Shown: positions 46,514-57,459 of the stretch, one piece after another
Numbering within the stretch: position 1 is the stretch's first letter
Layout: each line of letters starts with the position of its first letter
Assembly (NCBI GenBank): GCA_014529385.2
Contig: CM043942.1
Span: forward strand, 22,710,991 to 22,774,990
Length of the DNA: 64,000 bases
Source of the DNA: Adiantum capillus-veneris
Taxonomy: Eukaryota; Streptophyta; Polypodiopsida; Polypodiales; Pteridaceae
Direction of reading: 5' to 3'
The notes under the pieces: generated by a model
What the model saw: only the letters and a program-made list of their open reading frames with translations
Told to the model about the DNA's origin: nothing
Database searches by the model: none
Program-made: the position numbers and the translations under genes

Positions 46514-47565
46514 TGTTTAATTTTGTCCAAGAAATGATGATGTAGACATCCTACGCGTAGGATGTCTTTATTTCTCCGTTTCAGCCAAAATTTTCAATGT
46601 GGCTTTCCCTTCATGTGCTGAGCTCAGTGGTGTGTTTACTTTTTGTTTTGAATACCTATAAGCCGGCCAGCTAATCAGAATTCTATTTCAGAAGCCTAAT
46701 GTCAGTTTTGATGATTTCACAGTCCAATCAGCTCCAAATTGGACCAAACTTGACTAGGAGGTTTGTCTAAGGCTATATGAGAGCTTGGTATGTCGCAAAT
46801 AGGAATTTGGACTTTTCTTCATGCATTAGACATACTACGTGTAGGATGTCTTCTGCAACAGAATTTGACCAAACTTAGCCCACAGCCTGTCCATTGATGT
46901 GTTGAACTCACTGGTGTGTTTATTTTTGTGTTTGAATGTCAAAAGACCCCAAATTTAGCTATTTTAGCCTTTTTCAGTCAAAATGCTAAAGTCTGCTTAA
47001 ACCCCAATGATCTCACCCAATTGAGATGAAACCTTTCTCATGCACTCAATAAATAATGTAGATCATGCACATGAAGACATCCTATGGTTTTGGTCTTAAA
47101 ATAATGCCTTGGCACAATTTGGATAGGATGTCTGGCAATTCCTGTCTTTTGGCCACAATCTATCAAGATATGGTCAATCTTCCACTTTCCAGGTGAAATT
47201 AGGGTAAAACCTACCTTCTTAACACTCTGGCTAACTCAGATTCTCCAAATTCCTGCCAGATCATCCTATTAGACATACGACGCGTAGGATGTCTACTGCC
47301 TTAAATCTGTGGCTTTTCGAGAACGTTTGATGGGTATTCTGCTCTTGGAAGCGTTGTAGGAAATCTCCTCTTAAGCACTCTTGAAGGCTGTAGCTTAGAC
47401 ATTGGGTAGAGACCTCTGTAGGAATTAGTCCAGAGTCGGTCGAGTGTAGATTGACACCCTATGCTTGCTTCCACGCGCCTGCGGGTCGAGCTTCGTTCTT
47501 AGCTGACAAATCTTGTTAAGTGAGTTCTCGCTGTGCTGACGTCCGTCGCGGCGTATCCACCAACA
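46514..47565 (+). repeat. LTR-like block with palindromes, ending CCACCAACA
   Basis: Palindromes lie at 46544-46567 (perfect, 24 bp), 46828-46851 and 47271-47294, and a split one has half-sites at 47075-47084 and 47124-47133. The final 260 bp match the end of the H LTR (28213-28475) in inverted orientation. It most likely is the 3' part of a related LTR pointing right; its start and its element were not found. Confidence 0.5.
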
Positions 47566-47962
47566 TGCTCAGCATCAATCAGTCATGGAAAATTATCAAC
47601 AGAAAGCTAATTTTTTGCATTTTTACTCTCAAAAGCAGACTTTTCAATGATTTTAAATGCAAACAAGCACTTAGCAAATAATTCAATGATGAATAGCTCT
47701 AGATCAAAATCAAATCACTTACCTAAAGCTACTCCTACAATCATATGGAGTATTGCATCTATGAGTAGAAAAACGCTTCAATGCCACACACGGACTAGCA
47801 AACACGTTTATCACCTCACAAACCACTCAACCACCACAACAACTACTCTAATCTACAAATCCTAACTAAATCTACCTAGTCGCAGACCCCGGCAAGACAC
47901 ACGCTTCTTGGCTATCCACTTGATCACGGAATAACCTCTTCCGGATCCACTTAAGAAAAATG
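47566..47962 (-). other. 3' untranslated part of the Tat-type element
   Basis: Lies after the integrase stop of the minus-strand element. No polypurine tract or matching 3' LTR is seen before the unrelated block ending at 47565, so the 3' end is probably lost. Confidence 0.4.
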
Positions 47963-50440
47963 TTATCGAAGAAAATAAGGTTTAAGTCGCCAACCATTTA
48001 CCCTGGTTTTATGAAGTTTTCCATCAGCCTCCATAAGCTGGTAGCTTCCATTGACATACTTTTTCTTGATGATGAAAGGGCCTTCCCATCGGAGTAGGAG
48101 TTTCTTATCCTTGCGCGTGTCGAAGCGATTGTCGTAGCGGAGCACTAGCATTCCTTTCTTCAATTCTTTTTGCCGGAGATGCTGGTTAAAGCTAAGCCGT
48201 CTATGCTCTGCTTGTGCCGCATAATAATTTATTGCTTCTTCTCTGTCCAACTGCAGTCTTTCCAAGTCGATGATGTGATCTCTCAAATGCATGTTGGGCT
48301 GTTGAAGTTGGCTTGCCATTACTCTGAGACTTTGTAGTTGCACTTCAATGGGCAAGATTGCTTCCTTACCAAATACTAGATGATACGGTGTGAATCCCAA
48401 GGATGTGCGGAATGAAGTTCTGTAGGCCCATAAAGCTGGTGGTAGGTACTTATCCCAGTCTCCAGGATGATTGTTTACCTGCTTGGTAATAATTTTAGAA
48501 ACCATTCCATTTACCTTTTCAACTAGGCCATTACATTGAGGGTAATATGGTGAAGAGTGCCTCCTTGTAATGCCCAGTTTCTGCATTAATTCTCCTACCA
48601 AGTCTGCTCTAAAACCTGGCCCTCTATCAGAGATGATCTCTAAAGGTGTGCCAAACCTACAGCATATGTGCTCATAGATAAACTTAGCTACCTCTACCGC
48701 TGTGATTCTAGTGGTGGTTGTAGCCTCTGCCCATCTAGTCATGTAGTCGACCCCCATGATAATGTAGAATTTTCCTGAGTGGGCCCTAAGTAATGGCCCA
48801 ATGGCATCGATACCCCATTTTTCAAATGGGCCATATGAGAGAATAGGTGTCTGTGGTTCAGGCATAAGTGACCTAGTGCCGGCCTTTTGACACAACTTAC
48901 ATGTTTTGCACCAGTGGTGTACATCACGGTTGAGGCTAGGCCATATGAAGCCTGCCTGCAAGATTTTCCTACTTGTTATGTCTAGGGAAAAGTGACCACC
49001 ACAAACCCCGTCGTGACAGCTAGCAATTACTCCCGTGATTTCCTGAGAGAGAGGGACCTTCCTGAGTATTTGGTCCTTACCCTTACAGTACAAACCATCA
49101 TTGATGAGTCGATACCTTGTGGCCTTCCGCGTCAGCCATTGCTTCTGTCCCTTTGTTAAATCTGATGGGCATTCCCCTGTTTCCAAAAAATGCATGATGT
49201 CAGGCAAGGCATCACTTCCTTGAAATAGAGGGATCTTTAGTTTTATTGTTCCAACCACCACTTCCTGTAGTCTTTCACTTGCTAGGGCATCTGCTTCTTG
49301 GTTTTGAGCCCTTGGGATATGGTGTATTTGAACTTCTTCAAACTTACCCAACAAGGTTTTTACACCACTTAAGTGAGTCCTTAAACTAGGATTCTTGCAT
49401 GTCCATGCTCCATTTACTTGCCTTACCAGAAGTAGAGCATCCCCAAATACATTAAGGCGTTGTACACCTTGCAAGACGCACCATTGTAGACCCTTGGTTA
49501 GTGCTACATACTCAGCTTCATTGTTAGAATGTGAATCTAACAATTGGCCCAACGAAAATACCTTTGTCCCTTTGTCATCAAAGACCACTATGCCTGCAGC
49601 TGCTTTGTCGGATGCTCGCTTGTAGGCTCCATCAAAGTAGAGAGAGTATGCTCCTTCTACCATCGGTGGTACTGGAGGTAATCGGACTTCTCCTTCCTTA
49701 GATTGCTTCTCCTTCCTTTCAAAGACTTGGTAGGTCATGAGTCCCCCCAAACTTGCCCTTGTCGTGCTTTCTACCTGTACCGTGTAGTCAAACTCTTGCA
49801 GACGAACTAGCCATTTAGTAATTCTAGCAGACACATCCATGTGTTGTACAACATAGGGAAATATTTCATCCGTGGTTAGAATCGCAAATTGCTTAGGCAG
49901 CAAATATGACCTAAACTTTGTAGTTGCAAATCTAAGAGCTAGGACTAAGTGTTCCACATGGGTGAAACCTTTCTCTCCTGCTGTCATCATTCGACTAGAG
50001 AAGTAGATTGGCCTCATGAAAGATGTCACCGTATCCTTTTGGAGTAGCACAGCCCCCAATGAGTCATCACCAACACTTGAGGTGACATAGAATTTTTCAT
50101 CCCACTTAAGTGGTGAGATAGTTGGCAGAGTGGCTAAGACCTCCTTTACCTTGTTGTTGTGATGTTCGCTTTCCTCGTCCCAAGTGAAAGTTGATCTTTG
50201 AGTGAGTTGTTGCAGTGGTAGAACAAGTTGTGATAGTAGATGTATGAATCTACTTAAGTACCCCACCTTCTGTAGAAAAGAGACCAGTTGACGTGCGGTC
50301 GTTGGTGAAGGTAGGGCTATGAGTGCGGACACCTTACTTGGGTCGGCGTTGATACCTTTTGCTGAAATTTCATGGCCTAGTAGAATGACTTTACTCTCCC
50401 CAATGTGGCATTTATCCACATTTAATTGCCCACCTAGGCT
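47963..50440 (-). pseudogene. Tat-type RNase H, archaeal-type RNase H and integrase
   Basis: An 818-codon open frame, continuous with the RT frame but for one TAG at about 50438. Residues 1-25 finish the RT (LLGHEISAKG). Residues about 105-215 are the original RNase H with poor catalytic residues (VTSSVGDDSLGAVL). Residues about 256-385 are the second RNase H: D263 (YFDGAYK), E301 (NNEAEY), D327 (FGDALLL), D376 (NQEADAL). The integrase zinc finger is at about 469-511, and its core has D538, D598 and E634, exactly the D,D-35-E spacing. It ends VNGWRLKPYFLR without a chromodomain. All integrase and second RNase H catalytic residues are present. Confidence 0.9.
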
Positions 50441-51723
50441 CTACAACTTGGCCAAACCTTCAGTTACCTTTTCTAAATGTGAAATACGGGAGCTATATAT
50501 ACAAAAATCATCAATGAACACTCTTATGGATGTTCCAAAGAACGGTTGAAAAACATATGTGACATATCTTTGGAATGTGGCAGGTGTATTTGTGAGACCA
50601 AATGGCATAACCCTGTATGCAAAACAACCCCATGGCATGATAAAAGTGGTTTTTAGCTGATCTTCCAAGGCTATGCGTATTTGAAAGTATCCAGAATAAC
50701 CATCACAGACGGTATAGCATTCAAAACCCGCTACTTCATTCAGAATTTCATCCAAGAAAGGGAGAGGAAAGTGGTATCTCTTTGTAGCTGCATTTAGTGG
50801 TTTGTAGTTAACACAGACCCTCCACTTACCATTCTTTTTAGGCGTCACCACTACGGGTGACACCCATTCTGAGTTTTCTACAGGATAGATGAATCCCGCC
50901 TCTAGCAGTTTCCTTACCTCGGCCAAGAGTGCCTTTTCTTGTATGACCCCCAGTCGTCGTAGCTTTTGCACAACTGGTTTTACCCCTTCCTTCAGCTTAA
51001 TATGATGTTCCACCACTGTAATGCCTGTGATTCTTTCATAGTTGTCAATGAACAGGTTAGGAAATCCCATCAACATTTGCAAAAAACTATCTTTCTCCTC
51101 AAGTGTTAATTCCGTAGACAACATACCCTTCAACCTACTTCCTCCTAGGCTAGGTGATTTTCTCTCCTCTTCATTGGGTTGCCCTTTTGGTGATGGATCA
51201 CCAGTTGTGCTTACCATTTGTGGATCCTTCATAATGATAACCATCACATCAATGGAACTATCACTTTCATCGGTGGATGTGGTCTCCTCCTCAGAACTGG
51301 AAGATTCGCTAGTGGTTTCATCTGCCGATGTTTCCAGATTCATTTGCTTCTGCTTGCCAATCCTCATGTCGTAGTAGATTGTCTCCCCTTTCTTACCGGT
51401 CATGCGTAGAAGGCCAGTACCCCAGTCCTGTTTTGCCTTCATGGCCATCAACCATGGCCTTCCCAAAATTAGTGGATAGCCCTCCCCCTTAGTAGGCATT
51501 ACAAAAACATCTACCTCTACCTCAGTGTTGAAAGCTTTGATTTTCACGGCACTTACCACACCCACACACTTTACTTTTGCGTTGTTTGCCATCTTTGCCT
51601 TGCATGGAGAAGGCCTGTCAACCTCGAGCCCTAATCGAAGCATCATAGCTTCGCTCACTACACAGATTTGTGCACCTCCATCAATGTAGGTGTTTCCAAC
51701 CCTCTTTCCTTTTATGTTTACGT
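50441..51723 (-). pseudogene. Tat-type protease and reverse transcriptase
   Basis: Begins inside the frame that reads into MDVNIKGKRVGNTYIDGGAQ; the active site is D-G-G rather than D-S/T-G. It continues through GYPLILGRPWLMAMKAKQ, an acidic Ser-rich spacer, and the RT with WVSPVVVTPKKNGKWRVCV, FLDEILNEVAG, PFGLTNTPATFQRY and FIDDFCIYS. It ends at a single TAG where the related copy at 26-28 kb has CAA. The stretch 51724-51790 belongs to the foldback terminus. Confidence 0.9.
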
Positions 51724-52950
51724 CCATTAGGAGATTTCGGAGGTCTTTTGGAGGGCCTTTTGGAAGAGAGAGGAAAATAAGCTCCTCCAATGAGAGAAGA
51801 GCCTACGTTACGTAGAAAAATAGATTGATATTAACAAAAATATAAAAGGTGTCCCTCTCCTCATTTAATAATCTAGTGGTCCTTGAAGACGAGCACTCTC
51901 TTTCATTTAATGCGAGCACCTTTTTCAGAAGGTAGATGCGGTGCATTTGATATGGGCTACGTCATCACTAGAACTCAAAAAGTCACAAAACTATCAAGTG
52001 GTGGAAGATTTTGAAACTTTTGATATTGTCAATCCGTCCGGAACGCACATATCTCCTAGAAATGAATGTCCAATTGCCTCGCTCAGACATCCAAAGAGGC
52101 AAAAAAATGTCAAAAAGCCCTAAAGGAACATTTTACTAACGGCGCGCGAGGGGCCATTCCAAAATTTTGTAATGCCTCCTCGCGCGCCGTTAGTAAAAAG
52201 CCCCCTTTTCCTCTTTTTAGGGAGCTTTTTGAGAGGAAAATGTCCAAAAACCTCTAAAAAGGGGCTTTCTGGAAAGATAAGTGTCCAAAAATCACTAAAA
52301 GAAGCTTTGTACTAACGACGCGCAGAGGGGCATTCTAGAATTTTGGAATGCCTCCTCGCGCGCCGTTAGTAAAAGGCCCCTTTTTCCTCTTTTTAGGGAG
52401 CTTTTTGAGAGGAAAATGTCCAAAAACCTCTAAAAAAGGGCTTTCTGGAAAGATAAGTGTCCAAAAATCACTAAAAAGAGCTTTGTACTAACGGCGCGGA
52501 GAGGGGCATTCTAGAATTTAGAAATGCCTCCTCGCGCGCCTTAAGTAAAAAGCCCATTTTTTGGGGTTTTTTGACATTTTTTGCCTCTCCGGTTGTCTGA
52601 ATGAGACAAGTAGACATTCGTTTTTAGGGTATTTTGGCGTTCCAGATGCATTGGTGGTGTCAAAAGCCTCAAAATCTATCACTATTTGACAGTTTGTGAC
52701 TTTTTAACTTTTAGTGATGACGTAAGCTGCATTGAATGCGCCGCACCTTCCTCCTGAAAAAGACGCTCGCATTAAATAAAAAAGTGACCGTTTTCAAGGA
52801 CGATTGGGAATATAAATCTACTTTTTAGAGTGTCTGGTTGTCCTTTTGGATGTACTCACAAGGTGCAAGTGCATTTTATAAAACGTTTCTAGAGAGAGAA
52901 ATACAATTTCTTACAAGGCCCTCTAAATGACCTACAAAATTTTCTAATGG
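51724..52950. mobile_element. Foldback (long-TIR) element with internal hairpin repeats, 1.2 kb
   Basis: Ends CCATTAGGAGATTTCGG (left) and CCATTAGAAAATTTTG (right, reverse complement). The arms match imperfectly for about 60 bp, then strongly for more than 250 bp (51880-52120 against 52830-52560), sharing TTTAATGCGAGC and TACGTCATCACTA. The middle is a tandem array of hairpins. It has no coding capacity. It splits gag from protease; the gag frame now ends at a TAG supplied by the element's own terminus. No target duplication was recognised, so superfamily (Mutator-like or other) is open. Confidence 0.75.
52135..52555. repeat. Three 176-bp tandem units, each with a GC-rich hairpin
   Basis: Units start at 52135, 52311 and 52487, exactly 176 bp apart. 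Each holds a hairpin; in the first the arms are ACTAACGGCGCGCGAGG and its perfect complement (52178-52194). Between hairpins lies CTTTTTAGGGAGCTTTTTG. Confidence 0.85.
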
Positions 52951-54380
52951 GCAATTGGAAGGATGTCATCCATGTTGCATCCCGAAATTGCTCCGGCTAC
53001 CTTTGTTTTGGAGCGTCTTGTACTTACCATTTTAGACCATTGTCGCCTTACTTTAGGTACAAGATGTAGCAGCTGTGGCCATGTAATCTTCGGTCCTTGC
53101 TCTGCCACATCCAATGTTAGATCATAGGGCTTTGAACTTTCCCCTAGCTGGAAGTCGGTGATGCCCAATTTCCGTCGTGGCCTGGATGGCCTCTTGCTAG
53201 TTTCTCCTCTCATGCTTCTCTCATCATCTGATTGTGTAGCCTTCTCCCTCCTAGCTCTTTTCACAGTCATGGCCTCAAGTGGTTCTAAAAAGGTTACCTC
53301 CTCCTTACCCTTGTCCCTCTCCTTTGTTCGGGGTGGATCCACTACTATGGCTTTTCCTTTCTCTTCTAGCCTTATGATGTTTACAGGGCGATCAGGTGGT
53401 GGGGCTGGTGGAAGAGGTGGGATGGATGCTTGTGGTGGTGCCTGGGGTGGACGTAGAATTTGTGTTGGTGGGGCTGGTGCTCGGGGTGGGGGTGCTCTTT
53501 CTCTAGGGGGTGACAATTGGTTCCTCCTACCTCCTCTATTATAGTTTTGTCGTGGTTTGGGACAATAGTACATACCGTGACCATCTTCTCCGCAGTTGTA
53601 GCAATGATACTCCCTGTTTTGTCGTCGTGCTCTTCCAGGGTCTTGATCTCTTTCTTGACTCCTCCCTTGCTGTATTAAGTAGACAGACAAATTCTGCAGT
53701 TGGTCAGTAATATGGGCCAACATATCTTGTTGGTCATCTCTTACCCCAAGAGCTGGTGGTGGTGGTGGAATGGTGGTTGTCGTAGTTGCTGGTCGACATG
53801 ATGTTGTTGTTTCTGTTGACTCGGTTTCTTTGGCTTTCATTCGCAGCTTCTTGTCCTTAAGGCGAGCAATCTCAACGGCTAACTCGTACGTAGCCGGGAA
53901 TCTACCTTTCACCTTCTCCTTGAGAAGCGACCATAAGCCATGCGCGAACTGATCTTTTTTTAGGAAATCGGGTGCAGCTTCCCCCCTTGCCAGTGACTCA
54001 ACCCACCGTTCCCACAAATCTACAAATTTGGACTCATAGGTGGCATATTCTAAAAGACCCTCCTGCTTCAAGTCTCTCAACTTGTCCCACAACTTTTCTG
54101 AAGTGGTACCTCCCCCAAAGCGCCTCTTAAAAGCAGTTTTTAAGGGTTCCGAGTCATCCTTGGTTGCTTGTGGAAGTGCATTGTACCATGATCTAGCTTC
54201 TAGCTTCATGAGATGCTTAAAGATTCTAACCCGGGATTCATCCGTATCTTTGTTGCTCGCTACACATGCTACTTCAAAGTCATCTAGGAAGTCTGTTACC
54301 AAATCCTCCCCCTTATTTCCTTTAAATGTTGGAAATGCTACACTTGCCATGAATACTGAGAGAGAGCTAGAAAGACACAC
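52944..54380 (-). pseudogene. Tat-type gag
   Basis: An open frame of 478 codons; the likely true start is the internal Met at 54350 (MASVAFPTFKGNKGED). It has the retrotransposon gag core (ARSWYNALPQATKDD, LKTAFKRRFGG, LWDKLRDLKQEGLLEYATYE), a basic linker, the zinc knuckle CYNCGEDGHGMYYC (about 53600-53560), a Pro-rich stretch, and SSKPYDLTLDVAEQGPKITW near the end. The related fragment at 26.6 kb shows that it normally continues into the protease after DDILP. Here it stops inside the foldback terminus. Confidence 0.85.
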
Positions 54381-54433
54381 TGCTTAACTTGCAAAAGTTT
54401 TTTTCTTCTTTACAAGGAGGCGTGTATACCCTC

Positions 54434-54894
54434 TTATACTAGGACATAGATTAAAACTTCAAACGGTACATTGCCTTGTACCAAAGGTAAGACAAATGGT
54501 TGATCTGATGCCAGAACCTCCAAAAACCGCTCCCCACCCGGCATGGTGTCAATGACGTGCTGGTAGTGAGCCTTCAAATCCAGTATTACCTTGATTGAGC
54601 GTACACGTGTTGGTATGTGTGATCTGTCTTGAGGTAGGTTGTACTGATTCATGTGAAGCTTAGAGGTGCTTAGTCACTATCCGAGCTTGTGGGAGAGGGT
54701 GGTGTTCTTTCCTGAAACAAACTCAGTAGATCCCTAGTTTCTCTACTGAGAGTGTGAGCCAATGCTTCCGTTATCTGTGCTGCAGCATCAGGTGCGACTT
54801 GAAAACTGGCTGTGATAATTACCTCGGTGACTTGAGTTACCCAATTCTCAAAGTAGAATAGTGTTGATTCTCTATTGTGTAGAGCTCCTTCCAT
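54434..54894 (-). pseudogene. Small leader ORFs before gag
   Basis: Two short frames: 54894-54670 (MEGALHNRES..., 74 codons, ending in SPTSSDSD) and 54652-54434 (MNQYNLPQDRS..., 72 codons). They are in different frames but adjacent, and may be halves of one ORF. Ogre-type Tat elements have an extra ORF before gag, so position fits; no domain is recognised. Confidence 0.4.
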
Positions 54895-54914
54895 TTTGTT
54901 GTTGTGGGTTGTAT

Positions 54915-54932
54915 CGTCGGCAACGGCGCCAA
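54915..54932 (-). promoter_or_regulatory. Primer binding site of the Tat-type element
   Basis: The minus strand reads TTGGCGCCGTTGCCGACG directly after the LTR end GCAACA, a known form of plant gypsy primer site (TGGCGCCGTTGCCGGGGA type, usually assigned to tRNA-Asp). Confidence 0.8.
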
Positions 54933-55879
54933 TGTTGCAGGAGCGCATCACTCCACCCATAAAGTGCATGTAGCACAACCTAGATCAACATAATGTCAAT
55001 CGAGGACATAGAAGACACGATAGACACACGGAGGAAATCTCGTTAGCTTGTCAGGCTGAGACCATCCTACACATACAACACACTAGAAGGCCAACTAAAC
55101 CACAACCTAGAGTCTAGCTACTCTCAACTATACCACCTAGCTCACATACACACAAACGGAAGGAAACTCACTAAACCATACCAGAATCGTATGAAACTTA
55201 AGGAACACCATCCCCTTGGTAGGATAGACGTGTCCCTAAGCCTCTACACTCAAAACCCTAGCTCTAGACCCATCTGCATAAATTGCGTATAAAGATAGAG
55301 CCAAAATCTGAAAGTGCCTGAAACTGAAATCTATGAGTACTTATGCGTAGCTTATGTCGCTACAATCGTAATGACTACTTGCACGCAGAAAATGGACATC
55401 GTTTGATATACTTACAACCACAAATAGCTCGTAGATACGTGAACGTGTATGCTTTGTTCCATGAGAAATGCTTGGTGTTGTCGCGTACCTCTTGCTGAGG
55501 CTAGCGCGATGGTGCAGTCGGATCCACAATGCGATGAACGAGCGGGGAGTAGTGCCAGGATGAAGCTTACGCTCTCTCTCTTCCTCTCTCACACACAGTA
55601 GACGGCAGCGCTAAAACCATGATTATGATAAAAGTTCTCTTACAAAAATGGCCTAGGTACCTTATATACTAACGTCACCTTATGTTAAACCTAAAATAGA
55701 GTTTGAGAGTCAAATGGCTTTGTATTTACAATTTGGAAGTGCCATTGCACCCTGGCTTCTGTAGTTGGACTACCTACTTATTACAAATGATGTTTATGAC
55801 CATAATCTGTAGCATTCCATAACTCTCAAAGAATAAGGCTTTGTTGAGTTATGTCATGTTGTTGACCTAGCCGTCAACA
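54933..55879 (-). repeat. 5' LTR of the Tat-type element, 947 bp
   Basis: Minus strand from TGTTGACGGCTAGG (55879) to CTGCAACA (54933). A TATA box (AGTATATAAGG) lies near 55667-55657. A GA-rich leader (GAGAGAGGAAGAGAGAGA) follows. A short open frame at 55341-55592 is inside the LTR and unsupported. Confidence 0.7.
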
Positions 55880-56129
55880 GTAACACCATACCCATTGTAC
55901 ATACGCAAGCTTTCAATAAGTCAATAAAGAGCTCTATTTTGGTGTACATGATTTTTGTAAAAGATTCTCAAAATGAACCTAATGCTTTAGCAAAATAAAA
56001 TATAAATAATCACAAGGAATTATAGTTATCCAATTTTCTCAAGGGATTTCAAGATGTTTTCATTTTGACGACATCCCTTGTGAACTACCTCTAAACGAGG
56101 CAATGATGCCCATGCAATTGAAATTTTTC

Positions 56130-57422
56130 CAGGAAGTTCACCGCCTAATAAACCTCCTTATAGAGTTTCTCATGCTCAACAAGAGGAGATTATGCGGCAA
56201 GTGCATGAGTTAGTTGAGAAGGGCATGGTTAGGCCTAGCTCATCTCCATTTTGCTCACCCGTGTTATTAGTACAACAGAAAGACGACACATATCGTATGT
56301 GTGTCGACTATAGAGCACTAAATAGGATCACTATCAAGAATAGGTTTCCCGTTCCACGAATAGAAGACCTATTTGATAAGCTACAAGGGTCGACCTACTG
56401 CAGTAGAATTGACCTAAAAAGTGGCTACCATCAAATAAGGATAGTTGATCAAGACATTGTAAAGACCGCATTTTGCACTATGTTTGGTCTTTATGAATAC
56501 ATTGTCATGCCTTTTGGTTTGACCAATGCACCAGCCACATTTAACCGCTTGATGGAGAAGCTATTCAAGCCTCACCGAACCTTTACTAGAGTGTTCTTTG
56601 ATGATATCATCATCTACTCTAATTCACTAGACGAACACAAGAAACATCTCCAGGTAATATTTCAAGTCTTACGAGAGAATAAACTTTATATTAATCCAAA
56701 GAAAAGTGAGTTTTTCTTACAAGAGATTCAGTATTTAGGTCATATTATCTCTTAAGATGGCATCCAAATGGATTCATCAAAGCTAGAGGTAATAAAAGGA
56801 TGACCTAATCTAAGGAATCTTCATGAACTAAGAAGCTTTCTAGGTATGTGTGCATATTATAGATGCTTCATAGAAAAGTTCTCACAAATCGCGGGACCAT
56901 TACATAATCTAACAAAGAAAAACGTTAGGTATACATGGTCTTCCAAGGAGAACAATGCTTTTGAAAAGCTTAAAGAAAAGCTTATCTCTCAACCTGTGCT
57001 TACACTGCCAGATCTCTCAAGCCATTTGAGGTCCAATGTGACGCTTGTGGTGATTGCCTTGGAGCTGTTTTTCTCCAAGAAGGGCACGCCATAGCCTATG
57101 AAAGTTGAAGGCTCGACCCTGTTGAGCAAGCTCTACGTATATATGAAAAGTAACTCCTTGTAGTTCTACATGCCTTAGACTCGTGGAAGCACTATTTATT
57201 GGGGACTCCTTCATTTTGCGGACGGATCACCAAAGCCTTAAGTACTTCATGACGCAGACCAAGCTCTCCAACAAAAAAATGAGGTGGGCAAATTTTCTTT
57301 CGCAATTTCATTTTCATATTGCTCACATTGCTGGCAAGCATAATCAAGTAGCCGATGCACTCTCAAGACGGCCAAGAGTGAATACAGTTTCCATAGCAAG
57401 TCACAATGATCTATCTCTATGA
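56130..57422 (+). pseudogene. Chromovirus RT and RNase H
   Basis: RT: PGSSPPNKPPYRVSHAQQEE, FCSPVLLVQQKD, MCVDYRALNRITIKNRFPVP, MPFGLTNAPATFNRLM and the catalytic FFDDIIIYS (about 56597-56623). A TAA at 56753 replaces a residue after LGHIIS. RNase H follows in mixed frames: FEVQCDACGDCLGAV near 57030 and ILRTDHQSLKYF near 57213-57250, ending in NQVADALSRRP (about 57370). Confidence 0.85.
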
Positions 57423-57459
57423 TAAATGAGTGTACTATTGATCCCAATTTTAGAGATGT

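Larger units (their letters stand above)
47566..55879 (-). mobile_element. Tat-type Ty3/gypsy element with dual RNase H
   Basis: Order on the minus strand: 5' LTR (55879-54933), primer site, two small ORFs, gag, foldback insertion, protease, RT, degenerate RNase H, second RNase H, integrase. The second RNase H upstream of integrase marks the Tat lineage (Ogre and relatives). Pol would be a single frame apart from one TAG. The 3' LTR is not recognised. Its left-hand neighbour at 55880 is a chromovirus fragment that begins exactly at the LTR edge. Confidence 0.85.

Noticed and set aside
28213-47565. A giant DNA transposon with terminal inverted repeats
   Set aside because: The matching ends have LTR termini, one follows a polypurine tract, and the content is retroelement pol; no transposase or target duplication found.
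49395-49625. Plus-strand frames antisense to the Tat pol, and similar shadows over other pol genes
   Set aside because: They mirror strongly coding minus-strand frames and contain no domain of their own.
55341-55592. 83-codon minus-strand frame
   Set aside because: Lies wholly within the Tat LTR leader and has no homology.
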